This document shows positions 6,818-17,192 of a stretch of 64,000 bases of DNA, one piece after another (positions within the stretch are counted from its first letter, which is position 1; every line of letters begins with the position of its first letter). A model generated the notes under the pieces. It was not told where the DNA came from. It saw nothing but the letters and a program-made list of their open reading frames with translations, and made no database searches. The stretch lies in the NCBI RefSeq assembly GCF_018595715.1, contig NZ_JAHEOJ010000028.1:124001-188000 (forward strand). The letters are read 5' to 3'. The translations under genes and the position numbers were made by a program. Source of the DNA: Glaciecola sp. XM2. GTDB taxonomy: Bacteria > Pseudomonadota > Gammaproteobacteria > Enterobacterales > Alteromonadaceae.

Positions 6818-9394
6818 CTAGGATGACTTTGGTGCTGCCAATGTATCTCGATGTAAAACGGTTGCCCGATTTTTGTCAATCCATGCTGTTAATGTTTCGC
6901 CATCCATCGGCTTAGCAAAATAATAGCCCTGAAAGAAATCACACCCCATTTCACTGAGTATTTCTACCTGCTCGAGAGTTTCGGCACCTTCTGCAACTAC
7001 CTCGACGTTCATATGGTGACTTAAAGAAATAATCGCTCTGGCGAGCTCAAGGGTATTCGATTTATGTAAATTCACCACAAACGACCTGTCGATTTTGATG
7101 GTATCTAAGGGCAACTCATTAATGTAGGACAGCGAGGAGTACCCCGTCCCAAAGTCGTCTAAAGCGATGCTTACGCCTATTTTTCTTAATTGCTTTAACT
7201 TGGATATACATGCATCAACATTGGTTAATAACGAAGTCTCCGTGATTTCAATTTCAATTGCTTTAGGACTAACTTCATAGTGTAAGAGCATCTCCATGAA
7301 TTGCGTGACAAACTTGTCTTGGGCGAGCTGGTGCGGGCTCACGTTTATGGCAACCTTAAAATCAATTTCGACGCCTTGTCGTTTCCATATATTAATTTGT
7401 TTACATACCGCGGTCAGCATCCATAAACCCAACTGTTCTACCAGCGACGACTCCTCCGCTAAAGAAACAAATTCATCTGGCGATACCGAACCTACCGTTT
7501 TGTTGTTCCACCTGATCAGTGCTTCACACCCTTTAATCTCACCAAGAGCATTCACTTTTGGTTGAAACTCTGCATAAAGTTCATCATTACCATGGATTGC
7601 CGGCTCTAGAAGCTTTAACAATAGCTCTTTTCGGTCTACTAACTCTAATGAGTCTTGACTAAAAAAGACAAGCTGATTGGAGTGAATAGCCTTGGCATCA
7701 GACATTGCAATTTCAGCGCAGCGCAGCACTTCTTTGCTGCTATGTGTTTGCATAGGGAAGATAACGCCCCCCCCCCTGCAGCTTAAACGAATGATCAGCT
7801 CACCAACGGCTATGGGCTTTTTCACCAATAAACTAATTGCTTCCCAATGCAGCCTCATTACGCCCTGAGCATGAGGATTGATGTTTTCGATAATGCAAAC
7901 AAACTCATCAGCGCCAAGCCTCGATATGCTTATGTCGTTGTCGCAGTACTTCGCTAAACGCTCTCCTAATGTTTGAATCGCAATTTCTGAATATTTAAAG
8001 CCAAACTGTCGATTTACCTCAGTAAACCTAGTCAGCTCAAACATAATCAAGCCAGAGTGGGTGTTATTTTTGGCATTATGAGCATATAAGGCTTGAATCT
8101 GTTGATTCGCCTTGCCGGCGTTTGGTAGCTTTGTTTGATAATCGTAATAGGCCATCATGTGCAGCTGTTGCGTCACTTTACTGCGCTGCAACTCAGCTCC
8201 TGCACGCGAAGAAAATATATTGAGAATTTGATTTAAGCTATCATCTCTTTCACATTCAATATCAAACATCAAAATCAAGTTACCTTCAAGCACACCATCG
8301 CTGTTAATCATTGGGAAGCTTAAATAACTCTCTGCACCTATACGTTTGAAAAAATCAATTTGGGGGTATCGATGATGTAAGTTACGCTCTATCCAAATTG
8401 GCTCATGCGTCGCCATAAACATTCGGCTTGTATCGCACACTTTATATTGCTTACTTTTAACTGACCGTGCTCGATATACGAGCGCTTGCGTCTTGACATA
8501 GTCAATGCCATCTTTTTGCTCAAGCGCGGCTATACAGCATACGTGTGCGCCGGTTAAATTTTGCAACTCCTTCATCATGTTAATGAAAAAGGTATTATCA
8601 TCACTGCGAGATACCCCTCGGGCAAGCCCCGCAAGGGCTGATTCAAGTTTCTTTCTGACGCGCACCTGCACTTTGAGTAAATCCGATGTCTCATGCAAGG
8701 CTCCACTGATGGAGATACACACCAAGAGATTGAAAACGGTAAATGGCAAGCCCCCGAAGTAGATAGAGTTGTATGCCCCTTCTCCCAACATCAATCCGTT
8801 ATAAACAACAAACACCTGAATCGCGAGCATAATCGATAAGGCTACAGCTACTTCTTTTTGACGTTTGACGACACACTGATACGCAACCTTGATAAGTGCT
8901 ATTAAGATTAAAACTGCAAAGAGTTGAAACGCCATCATCACTGGGTTTGCTTCACCAGTAAGGCGTGTGACTGACTCCAATGAGAAAAGTCGATACTCTA
9001 CGAGTGCAACGTTGCTAGAAAAGCGCAATGAATAATCTGAAAACAGATTCAGCATGAAAAAGGTGATAGCTAGCAGCGTGAAATAGAACAAATAGTGTGG
9101 TTTTAAATGTTCACCGGCCCAATCAAACACGATTTTTGCATAATATGGAGTACAGAAAATAATGATGCCCGTCTGAATTTTGAGCAAAAGGATGGATGTC
9201 TCTAATACTGTGGAGCCGTGATATAGCCACGTAATATATTGGTAACTCGCTGTTAGCAGGCATGCCACAAACAACGCTTTATGAAGCGGCTCTTTTCGTT
9301 TAATACCCGAGAAAAACAACAGCACCGCACACAAGACATTAATGCCTATGGTGCTAGCAAAGTAAAATGCTACAAGCTGTGTGTTATCTAGCAT
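6818..9394 (-). CDS. Membrane GAF-GGDEF-EAL c-di-GMP protein with a G10 tract
   Basis: An 858-residue protein. Residues ~1-240 hold about seven membrane spans resembling the 7TM sensor region of some kinases. A GAF-like domain follows (~260-415), then GGDEF (~420-590) and EAL (~600-845). The GGDEF site reads RLGADEF, with the second Gly replaced by Ala, so cyclase activity is doubtful. The EAL domain is intact by eye: EALIRW, AINVSPHQL, EIEITETSLL, ALDDFGTGYSS, IKIDRSFV, AEGAET and FFQGYYF. A c-di-GMP phosphodiesterase is therefore the best call. Codons inside the GGDEF domain contain ten consecutive G (7767-7776). In the window the frame is intact across this run. One gained or lost G would remove the EAL domain. 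Confidence 0.9.
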   Translation of the reverse strand: MLDNTQLVAFYFASTIGINVLCAVLLFFSGIKRKEPLHKALFVACLLTASYQYITWLYHGSTVLETSILLLKIQTGIIIFCTPYYAKIVFDWAGEHLKPHYLFYFTLLAITFFMLNLFSDYSLRFSSNVALVEYRLFSLESVTRLTGEANPVMMAFQLFAVLILIALIKVAYQCVVKRQKEVAVALSIMLAIQVFVVYNGLMLGEGAYNSIYFGGLPFTVFNLLVCISISGALHETSDLLKVQVRVRKKLESALAGLARGVSRSDDNTFFINMMKELQNLTGAHVCCIAALEQKDGIDYVKTQALVYRARSVKSKQYKVCDTSRMFMATHEPIWIERNLHHRYPQIDFFKRIGAESYLSFPMINSDGVLEGNLILMFDIECERDDSLNQILNIFSSRAGAELQRSKVTQQLHMMAYYDYQTKLPNAGKANQQIQALYAHNAKNNTHSGLIMFELTRFTEVNRQFGFKYSEIAIQTLGERLAKYCDNDISISRLGADEFVCIIENINPHAQGVMRLHWEAISLLVKKPIAVGELIIRLSCRGGGVIFPMQTHSSKEVLRCAEIAMSDAKAIHSNQLVFFSQDSLELVDRKELLLKLLEPAIHGNDELYAEFQPKVNALGEIKGCEALIRWNNKTVGSVSPDEFVSLAEESSLVEQLGLWMLTAVCKQINIWKRQGVEIDFKVAINVSPHQLAQDKFVTQFMEMLLHYEVSPKAIEIEITETSLLTNVDACISKLKQLRKIGVSIALDDFGTGYSSLSYINELPLDTIKIDRSFVVNLHKSNTLELARAIISLSHHMNVEVVAEGAETLEQVEILSEMGCDFFQGYYFAKPMDGETLTAWIDKNRATVLHRDTLAAPKSS
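7767..7776 (-). repeat. Homopolymer G10 tract inside the GGDEF-EAL gene
   Basis: Ten C in a row on the plus strand read as AGG GGG GGG GGC (Arg-Gly-Gly-Gly) in the coding strand. They fall in the beta strand of the GGDEF domain shortly before VIFPM. Runs of this length are prone to slipped-strand mispairing and are the classic form of contingency locus. The run can also be misread by some sequencing methods, but the unbroken frame through it suggests that this copy is read correctly. Confidence 0.85.
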
Positions 9395-9589
9395 GTGAAT
9401 GCGTTACCGTAATGAATATTAAGTGCGCCATTGACACGCTCTTGAACCTGCTCATTGCTCTTATAAGTCGTGTTTAACTGTCTCCATTAGTACTGTATCG
9501 GTAACATTGTACAATTATTGAACTTTTGTATAACAAATACAACGATTCGCATTATTAAGTCTGGTAGCGAATATAAAACGGAACGTGTA

Positions 9590-10003
9590 TCACCTGATTT
9601 TGGCGTGAGGCTCTAACACCCAACAGCGCTCATTTTGTATGAAACCAATATGTTCGTAATATTGATTTGCTGCGGGCGCGGCAATTAGGATTAGTTTACA
9701 TAAGGGGCCAAGTTGTTGCTGTGTAATGACTTGAAGTCGCTTCCCAATGCCGCATTTTTGATAGTCACAATGTACGGCAAGATCAGAGAGATAACACGCA
9801 TAGTGGAAATCGGTAACGCTCCTAGCAATTCCGACAAGCTGAGCGCCATTCCATGCAGATACCATTAAGTTAGTGTTATCAATCATTCCTTGTATGCATG
9901 GTCCATTATCAACCGGACGGCGCGACCCTAATGTGGATGCATTGAGTAGGTCAATAAATTGCTTTGAAGTAATCGCTGCATTTATTTTGTATTCGATATC
10001 CAT
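9590..10003 (-). CDS. GNAT-family N-acetyltransferase
   Basis: A 137-residue single-domain protein. The acetyl-CoA pyrophosphate loop is visible as CDYQKCGIGKRL (about residues 80-91), following the LVGIARSVTDFHYACYLSDLAVH strands. The C-terminal YYEHIGF motif is also typical of GNAT enzymes. The substrate cannot be inferred. It is a single gene, separated from the secF operon by a strong hairpin. Confidence 0.85.
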   Translation of the reverse strand: MDIEYKINAAITSKQFIDLLNASTLGSRRPVDNGPCIQGMIDNTNLMVSAWNGAQLVGIARSVTDFHYACYLSDLAVHCDYQKCGIGKRLQVITQQQLGPLCKLILIAAPAANQYYEHIGFIQNERCWVLEPHAKIR

Positions 10004-10043
10004 AATTCAAATTAACCTCTGTTCTTAGTGTGGCCTAAAGCAT

Positions 10044-10080
10044 AAAAGCCCCGAGGAGACAATGTCTCTTCGAGGCTTTT
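10044..10080. terminator. Bidirectional intrinsic terminator after secF
   Basis: A long inverted repeat pairs AAAAGCC at the left with GGCTTTT at the right. An inner stem pairs CGAGGAGAC-type sequence with GTCTCTTCG around a very short loop. Read from secF (minus strand), the stem is followed by TTTTAT. It ends the queA-tgt-yajC-secD-secF unit. Confidence 0.8.
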
Positions 10081-10116
10081 ATTCTGAGCATGCCTAAATG
10101 ACATACTGGACTTATA

Positions 10117-11061
10117 TTATAGCGGCTCTAGATCTTCACCTTCTTTTTCAATCTCTGGTGGCATCAAATCTTCTTTGCTAACACCAAGGAACAAGGCCAC
10201 CGAAGAAGCAATGTAGACCGATGAATAAGTACCGATAAATACGCCAAACAATAGCGCCGTTGCAAACCCGTGTATGAGCGCACCGCCTTTGAAAAACAAT
10301 GCTAACAATACCAATATCGTGGTTAATGAAGTGACGATGGTGCGGTTGAGCGTTTGCGTGAGTGAGATATTGATAATTTCAGCAGGCTCACTTTTTCGAA
10401 CCTTACGGAAATTTTCACGAATTCTATCGCTCACCACAATCGTATCGTTAAGTGAATAACCAATAACCGCTAATAGTGCAGCCAAAACCGTTAGGTCAAA
10501 CTCTAATTGCAAGAAGCTAAACAAGCCAAGGGTTAGAATCACGTCGTGCGCTAGCGCACCTACGGAGCCAAGTGCAAACCTATATTCAAATCGCATAGCA
10601 ACGTATATAAGAATACAAATTAACGCTACTAGCATAGCTAACCCGCCTTGCTCAGTTAACTCTTCGCCCACGTTAGGACCAACGAACTCAATGCGCTGCA
10701 TTTCTACGTTCGGTGTCACCGCTTTGAGTGCCGCCAACACCAAATCGCCTATCACCTCAGCTTGCACATCGTCACGAGGCGCCACTCTAATCAACACTTC
10801 TTGACTACTGCCAAAGTTTTGCACAACGGCGTCTGGAAAATCTGCCTGCGCTAAGTCTGCTCTTACCGCTTCTAAATTTGCACCGTCTGGGTAGCTTACT
10901 TGGATGACTGTGCCACCTGTGAAATCCAGCCCCCAATTTAGTTGATTCACTGCCAACGACGTTATTGATGCGAGTATCAACACCGTCGAAAATATCATCG
11001 CGGGGAAGCGAAACTTCATGAAGTCTATGGTTTTGTCGAGCTTTAATATTTGAAATTGCAT
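10117..11061 (-). CDS. secF: Protein translocase subunit SecF
   Basis: 314 residues, the usual length for SecF. It has six membrane spans with a periplasmic P1 loop after the first. Diagnostic segments are LNWGLDFTGGTVIQV near residue 43, the VGPNVGEEL motif before span 2, and AVIGYSLNDTIVVSDRIRENFRK in the spans 4-5 region. SecF pairs with SecD to use the proton gradient to finish preprotein export through SecYEG. It starts 11 bases after the end of secD and is last in the operon. Confidence 0.97.
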   Translation of the reverse strand: MQFQILKLDKTIDFMKFRFPAMIFSTVLILASITSLAVNQLNWGLDFTGGTVIQVSYPDGANLEAVRADLAQADFPDAVVQNFGSSQEVLIRVAPRDDVQAEVIGDLVLAALKAVTPNVEMQRIEFVGPNVGEELTEQGGLAMLVALICILIYVAMRFEYRFALGSVGALAHDVILTLGLFSFLQLEFDLTVLAALLAVIGYSLNDTIVVSDRIRENFRKVRKSEPAEIINISLTQTLNRTIVTSLTTILVLLALFFKGGALIHGFATALLFGVFIGTYSSVYIASSVALFLGVSKEDLMPPEIEKEGEDLEPL

Positions 11062-11072
11062 ATATCTACTCC

Positions 11073-12917
11073 CTATATCGCTAGTTTCTTCACGCGCTTG
11101 CCACCCCAGATGAGGTTAACAAGCACCCGCGTCACTATAATTGCGGTGAACATGGAAGTAACAATGCCTATCATCAATGTAATGGAGAATCCTTTGATGG
11201 GCCCAGTCCCCACAGCAAACAGGATCATGCCTGCGATGAAGGTGGTGATGTTGGCGTCCAAAATTGTTGAAAAGGCGTTATCATAGCCAAAATGAATGGC
11301 TTGTTGGGGACTTCGCCCTTCGCGAAGCTCCTCGCGTATCCTCTCAAATATCAGTACGTTGGCGTCTACCGCCATACCCACCGTCAAGACAATACCCGCC
11401 ATACCCGGTAAGGTAAGCGTTGCGCCGGGGATCATAGACATAATACCAGCAATCATAATGACATTGGCAAGCAGTGCAAAATTAGCCACGACACCAAATG
11501 CTTGATAATAAACCAGCATAAACAGCAACACAGCGATTAAGCCGTAGGTAATCGCCTGCATGCCAAGTTCAATGTTTTCTTTTCCTAAGCTAGGACCGAC
11601 GGTGCGCTCTTCAACAATTTGAATAGGTGCAATCAGTGCGCCTGCGCGAAGTAACAATGCCAAATCCCGTGCTTCACCGGCTGAATCAATACCCGTAATT
11701 CTAAACGAACTGCCTAACTGCGTTTGAATCGTTGCCACGTTGATAATTTCTTCATTCTTTTCGAAGATTAGCTTACCTTCTGCATCACGCTCATCGGTTG
11801 CCTTAAACTCTATAAAGACAGTGGCCATCGGCTTACCTACATTGTCTCTACTGACCTGCGACATTCTGCTGCCGCCTTGCGAGTCAAGGTTGATGTTTAC
11901 TTGCGGGAAACCATTTTCATCCATGCTGTTACCAGCATCTATAATATGACTACCCTCTAGCATAATTTGGGACTTCAACAATATCGGCTGACCATCACGC
12001 GTATACAACAGCTCAGAACCTGCTGGAACTCGACCAGCGACTGCATCACGCACATCACCTGTTTCATCAACCAAGCGGAAGTTAAGCGTTGCAGTTGCAT
12101 TCAAAATCTCTTTGGCCTTTGCCGTATCTTGTATTCCAGGGAGCTGCACCACGATGCGTTCAGCTCCTTGCTTTTGCACCAATGGCTCTGCTACACCGAG
12201 TTGGTTAACACGATTTCGGATGATAGTGATGTTTTGTTTGACCGCATAGTCGCGGATTTCTGCCAAACGGACTTCAGTAAAACTGGCACGTAACGTAAGG
12301 TCGTCACGCTCGTCGATTACCATATCTGGATAGTTGTTTCGCAAAAAGAATTGGGCACTTTCAAGTACGTCTGGAGCTCTAAAGACAACCTCTACAGAGT
12401 TGCCTGTTTTACGCACGGTACGATAGCGCAAACCCTCTTCTCTGAGTCTATCTCTAAACTCATCGACAATGCCACCAACGGCCGAATCAATTGCGCTGTT
12501 CATATCCACTTCCATTAAGAAGTGAACACCGCCGCGCAGGTCAAGACCAAGCTTCATTGGCGTGCCGCCCAGATTTTCTAACCAGTCTGGCGTGTCTGGT
12601 GCAAGGTTCATAGCTACAAAATACTCATCGCCTAGTTTTTTATCTAGGTTTTCACGTGCTACAAGCTGGGTGTCTGAATCAGGCAAGCGTACGAGAATTC
12701 GCTCATCGGCAAACTCGACCGCTTTAAAAGGAATATTAGCCGTTTCTAATGAATTTCTTACATCATCGACCATACTCAGGGTCACGGCGGTATCACGGCC
12801 AGAAGATATCTGTACCGCATGATCTTCGCCATACAAATTTGGCAGTGCATACAAGGCACATAAGCCAAGCATGAATATCACCGTTATATATTTCCATATA
12901 GGAGTTTGGTTTAACAC
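11073..12917 (-). CDS. secD: Protein translocase subunit SecD
   Basis: 614 residues from the GTG at 12917. An AGGAT ribosome site sits about 8 bases before this codon, and the resulting N-terminus [15 protein letters not shown] matches the start of E. coli SecD. The GTG at 12923 would overlap the ribosome site. It has a first membrane span, a large periplasmic domain with the conserved [16 protein letters not shown] segment, then five spans containing [21 protein letters not shown]. SecD works with SecF and YajC in proton-driven preprotein export. A strong hairpin lies between yajC and this gene. Confidence 0.97.
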   Translation of the reverse strand: MLNQTPIWKYITVIFMLGLCALYALPNLYGEDHAVQISSGRDTAVTLSMVDDVRNSLETANIPFKAVEFADERILVRLPDSDTQLVARENLDKKLGDEYFVAMNLAPDTPDWLENLGGTPMKLGLDLRGGVHFLMEVDMNSAIDSAVGGIVDEFRDRLREEGLRYRTVRKTGNSVEVVFRAPDVLESAQFFLRNNYPDMVIDERDDLTLRASFTEVRLAEIRDYAVKQNITIIRNRVNQLGVAEPLVQKQGAERIVVQLPGIQDTAKAKEILNATATLNFRLVDETGDVRDAVAGRVPAGSELLYTRDGQPILLKSQIMLEGSHIIDAGNSMDENGFPQVNINLDSQGGSRMSQVSRDNVGKPMATVFIEFKATDERDAEGKLIFEKNEEIINVATIQTQLGSSFRITGIDSAGEARDLALLLRAGALIAPIQIVEERTVGPSLGKENIELGMQAITYGLIAVLLFMLVYYQAFGVVANFALLANVIMIAGIMSMIPGATLTLPGMAGIVLTVGMAVDANVLIFERIREELREGRSPQQAIHFGYDNAFSTILDANITTFIAGMILFAVGTGPIKGFSITLMIGIVTSMFTAIIVTRVLVNLIWGGKRVKKLAI

Positions 12918-12925
12918 AATCACAT

Positions 12926-12953
12926 CCTAAAAAGCCGCTTTGCAAGCGGCTTT
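12926..12953 (-). terminator. Hairpin between yajC and secD (possible partial terminator)
   Basis: A perfect 10-bp stem, AAAGCCGCTT with AAGCGGCTTT, has a 3-base loop. On the coding strand it is followed by TTTTTAGGAT, which also contains the secD ribosome site. It has the form of an intrinsic terminator inside the operon and probably lets only part of the transcription reach secD and secF. Confidence 0.65.
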
Positions 12954-12962
12954 GTTAATTTA

Positions 12963-13301
12963 CTATAAAGATTTCATGGTACCTTTTGGCAACACTGCAC
13001 TAACGGCAGATTTTTGCACCATGATGCTGTTAGTTTCATTAAGCGAAATTTCTATAAAGTCCTTATCGTCCGCTACTTTTGTGATTTTACCCACAACACC
13101 GCCTTGCGTTAACACTTCATCACCTTTCGCCAATGAGCTCACAAGGTTTTTATGCTCTTTCACGCGTTTTGCCTGAGGGCGATATAATAAAAAGTAAAAA
13201 ATTAGGCCAAAAACGGCCAACATAATTAGTGGTTCAAAACCGAACCCTGGCGCAGCGCCACCGGCATCTTGTGCATGTGCAGTTGAAATAAATAAGCTCA
13301 T
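12963..13301 (-). CDS. yajC: Sec translocon accessory protein YajC
   Basis: 112 residues with one membrane span (MLAVFGLIFYFLLYRPQAKR). The typical LVSSLAKGDEVLTQGGVVGKITKVADD domain follows. The short N-terminal leader (FISTAHAQDAGGAAP) is also usual. YajC associates with SecD-SecF and is normally much more abundant than them. The gene lies between tgt and secD, the conserved position in gammaproteobacteria. Confidence 0.95.
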   Translation of the reverse strand: MSLFISTAHAQDAGGAAPGFGFEPLIMLAVFGLIFYFLLYRPQAKRVKEHKNLVSSLAKGDEVLTQGGVVGKITKVADDKDFIEISLNETNSIMVQKSAVSAVLPKGTMKSL

Positions 13302-13395
13302 CTGGTTTCCTTCTTAATCAAAATTATATTTGTTGTTATTGTTAATCTTTTACAAAACTATTAATGCAATCTCTATAAACTCAAAATCCAACATC

Positions 13396-14511
<1,116 letters not shown>

Positions 14512-14665
14512 TTACTCTGCGCTTTTTTGAGCCTGACAAAAAGTCAGAATGCCCCGCGTTAAAATCTGGGGCAGAGTATAGCAAAAAGTCGCCCCCAATA
14601 GCATCTTCAATCTTTGCTTTCACTGCATAAAATCAGGGGCTAAGCGTTTTTTGACTGACAATTAT

Positions 14666-15706
14666 TTACTGCGTCTTTTTTTCAATAAACATTGCGTCGC
14701 CATAGCTAAAAAATCGATATTCTTGCTCTATCGCTTGCTGATAAGCATTCATGACCTCATCGCGACCCGCAAATGCGCTAATTAACATCATCAGCGTAGA
14801 CTGGGGTAAATGGAAGTTTGTGATCATCGCATCGATAACTTTGAAGTTAAACCCTGGGTAGATAAAAATGCTCGTGTCGCTAAGAAAAGGAGCAATGAGC
14901 TTGTCATCTTGCTGATGTGCCGCCGATTCGATGGAGCGTACAGAAGTCGTGCCCACCGCAATCACTTTGTTACCTGCCGCTTTGGTCGCAAAGATTTTAT
15001 CGACCACGCTTTGGTCTACCTCTGCATACTCTGCGTGCATTTGATGGTCTTCAATGTTTTCAACTCTTACTGGCTGAAAAGTACCTGCGCCAACATGCAG
15101 AGTGACAAAGGCAGTGTCTACGCCTTTATCTGATATCGCCGCAAGAATTTCGTCATCAAAGTGAAGACCCGCTGTTGGCGCGGCAACCGCGCCAGGTTTG
15201 GCGTTATATACGGTTTGATAACGTTCTTTATCACTGTCTTCGTCGGGTCTATCAATATAGGGAGGAAGCGGCATGTGGCCATGTTGCTCTAACAAATCGA
15301 AGACATTATCTTCAGCCTTGAAGCTAATATGATAAAGACTGTCTTTGCGCCCTAACACCTCTACCTCAAGACCCCCTTCCATCATTAGCACTGCACCGGC
15401 TTTAGGAGATTTACTTGCTTTTACATGCGCCAAAGCAGTGTTATCACTGAGCACACGTTCAAGCATGACCTCGACTTTTCCACCAGATGCCTTTTGTCCA
15501 AACAAGCGAGCTGGAATCACTCGCGTATTATTGAATATAAGTAAATCGCCTGGGGATAATATCTCTAAAATATCGGTAAATTGGCGATGAGTGACGCACG
15601 AAGTATTACCATTTAAACACAACATTCTGCTGGCGGTGCGCTCTGCAGCTGGATATTTAGCAATTAAATGCTCTGGTAAATCAAAATCAAAGTCGGTTAT
15701 TTTCAT
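14666..15706 (-). CDS. queA: S-adenosylmethionine:tRNA ribosyltransferase-isomerase
   Basis: 346 residues from the ATG at 15706 ([19 protein letters not shown]), which matches the family start. The GTG three codons upstream is a less likely alternative. QueA transfers and isomerises the ribosyl moiety of AdoMet onto preQ1-tRNA to give epoxyqueuosine. Conserved blocks seen are [59 protein letters not shown] and [18 protein letters not shown]. It is the first gene of the queA-tgt-yajC-secDF operon. Confidence 0.96.
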   Translation of the reverse strand: MKITDFDFDLPEHLIAKYPAAERTASRMLCLNGNTSCVTHRQFTDILEILSPGDLLIFNNTRVIPARLFGQKASGGKVEVMLERVLSDNTALAHVKASKSPKAGAVLMMEGGLEVEVLGRKDSLYHISFKAEDNVFDLLEQHGHMPLPPYIDRPDEDSDKERYQTVYNAKPGAVAAPTAGLHFDDEILAAISDKGVDTAFVTLHVGAGTFQPVRVENIEDHQMHAEYAEVDQSVVDKIFATKAAGNKVIAVGTTSVRSIESAAHQQDDKLIAPFLSDTSIFIYPGFNFKVIDAMITNFHLPQSTLMMLISAFAGRDEVMNAYQQAIEQEYRFFSYGDAMFIEKKTQ

Positions 15707-15778
15707 GTTTCTCACTGCATTTTAAACGTCTGTTCTATACAAATTTGGTATCAATTAGAATACCTATGGTCAAGTTTC

Positions 15779-15802
15779 GATACCCTCAAAAGGGTGCGTA
15801 TC
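15779..15802 (+). other. Small hairpin in the queA-channel divergent region
   Basis: GATACCCT, a CAAA loop, then AGGGT and GTATC form an imperfect hairpin with a small bulge. It lies upstream of the orphan terminator at 15872 on the same strand. It could be the 5' structure of a short RNA, or operator dyad symmetry. Confidence 0.3.
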
Positions 15803-15871
15803 ATACCCGAATCGATTATGGTTAACGTTACAAATTTTAGACATCTCCCTATGTTTACAAGTTGTCCCTTT

Positions 15872-15904
15872 AGCCCAGCTAGATACGCTGGGCTTTCTTT
15901 TTTG
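15872..15904 (+). terminator. Strong intrinsic terminator with no upstream gene
   Basis: A perfect 8-bp stem, AGCCCAGC with GCTGGGCT, has a 7-base loop and is followed by TTCTTTTTT. It is oriented on the plus strand. No plus-strand gene precedes it, because queA diverges to the left. The rest of the 310-base gap 15707-16016 holds only the small hairpin at 15779. The terminator therefore suggests a short untranslated transcript, or a leader of the channel gene. Confidence 0.75.
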
Positions 15905-16016
15905 GCTTAAAGCCCGTTTTTCTCTTTGTTTTCAATATAAAATTCATTACCCTACAAATATGTCGATTGTGCATACGACCTGCTAATGCATATACAAACG
16001 AGCACTTACTAACGCA

Positions 16017-17069
16017 ATGACCCCATGGATTAAGGCAAAGCGTATTATGGTTAGATACCTAAGCGAAATGCGGTGGTATGTGATTGTTATGTTCACCATT
16101 GGGTACGCAGCTTCTTGTTACTTGCTGCTTTATGCGGCAGGCGAGCAAAGTCTGTTAGCGCCCGACGATTTCGTCTATTGGATGGTCGTTACTGGTTCGA
16201 CGGTTGGTTATGGTGATATGTCACCGTCTACGGCTGCCGGTAAATGGGTGGTAGCCTTGTATGTTATACCAGCGGGATTAAGTATCTTTGCGTTAATACT
16301 AGGTCGAGTTGCAAGTTGGGTAGGTAGACAATGGCAAAAAGGGGCGAAAGGTTTGAATACACTTAATCTCGATAATCACGTAGTTTTAATCGGTTGGAAT
16401 GGCAAGCGCACCATGCAATTGCTAAAGCTTCTGTTGATTGAAAAAGAAAACCTCGACCACAAGCCCGATATTGTGCTGTGCGTGCGAGCAGATATTGAAA
16501 ACCCGATGCCCTCACAAATTGACTTTGTTAAGGTATCTTCTTTTAATAACGATGAAGAAATGGATCGGGCGTGCATTGCAAGCGCTTCTACCATTGTTAT
16601 CGATAATCCGCATGACGACATGACGATGACAACTGCACTGTATTGCTCTCAGCGCAATAAAAAAGCTCACAAAGTCATCTATTTTGACGACGAATCATTG
16701 GTAGGGCTGATAAAACAACATTGTCCTGAAATTGAATGCACGCCCAGCGTGGCCGTTGAAATGCTCGCAAAATCGGCGTTTGACCCTGGTTCTAGCCTTC
16801 TGCATCATGATTTACTAGACGTTTATGAAGGGCAAGCACAGTTTTCCGCCACTATCAGCGAACAAGCCGATAACATCAAAGTGGAGTCGTTGTTTATTGC
16901 AATGAAGAAGCACTATAATGCGACTTTCATTGGTTTTGCTGCGCATCATGACATTCACAATATTATCGTTAACCCGCCGTTGGATGCGAACCTTAGCGCT
17001 GGAGATAAGATTTTCTATATAGCCGACAGACGAATTAGAAATATTAACTGGGAAATGCTATCAATATGA
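16017..17069 (+). CDS. Potassium channel with cytoplasmic RCK/TrkA-type domain
   Basis: A 350-residue protein. Two membrane spans flank a pore loop with the selectivity filter TGSTVGYGDMSP (about residues 60-72). From about residue 120 there is a Rossmann-like domain (NHVVLIGWNGKR) of the TrkA-N/RCK kind, and a smaller C-terminal part. This is the layout of MthK/Kch-like two-span potassium channels. No Shine-Dalgarno sequence is evident before the ATG at 16017, and the ATG at 16047 is an alternative. A nearby CPA2 antiporter suggests a local cation-homeostasis group, although the genes are not co-directional. Confidence 0.88.
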   Translation: MTPWIKAKRIMVRYLSEMRWYVIVMFTIGYAASCYLLLYAAGEQSLLAPDDFVYWMVVTGSTVGYGDMSPSTAAGKWVVALYVIPAGLSIFALILGRVASWVGRQWQKGAKGLNTLNLDNHVVLIGWNGKRTMQLLKLLLIEKENLDHKPDIVLCVRADIENPMPSQIDFVKVSSFNNDEEMDRACIASASTIVIDNPHDDMTMTTALYCSQRNKKAHKVIYFDDESLVGLIKQHCPEIECTPSVAVEMLAKSAFDPGSSLLHHDLLDVYEGQAQFSATISEQADNIKVESLFIAMKKHYNATFIGFAAHHDIHNIIVNPPLDANLSAGDKIFYIADRRIRNINWEMLSI

Positions 17070-17075
17070 CTCGAC

Positions 17076-17122
17076 AAAAAGCGCCTTGCTTACAAATAGT
17101 TAAGCAAGCAATTGTGCCTTTT
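17076..17122 (+). terminator. Probable terminator after the potassium channel gene
   Basis: A perfect 8-bp stem, CTTGCTTA with TAAGCAAG, has an 8-base loop. It is extended by weaker outer pairing of GCGC with GTGC, and CTTTTTAT follows. It sits directly after the channel stop codon. Confidence 0.55.
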
Positions 17123-17192
17123 TATCGAATTTATCTATTATTTGAACAATTTTTTTGTAGAATAAGCGTCCGCTTATCATAGAAGTAGCTAC

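Noticed and set aside
6818-9394. Calling the GGDEF-EAL protein an active diguanylate cyclase
   Set aside because: The GGDEF site is GADEF, while all EAL catalytic motifs are intact, so phosphodiesterase is the safer call.
11050-12822. Several plus-strand ORFs of 60-110 codons opposite secF and secD
   Set aside because: They are shadows of the highly conserved secD and secF reading frames and have no ribosome sites.
14533-14573. Hairpins in the queA-tgt gap (CTGAC/GTCAG and TGCCCC/GGGGCA)
   Set aside because: The stems are short, there is no T-run on the coding strand, and the genes belong to a conserved operon. This is not enough for a terminator call.
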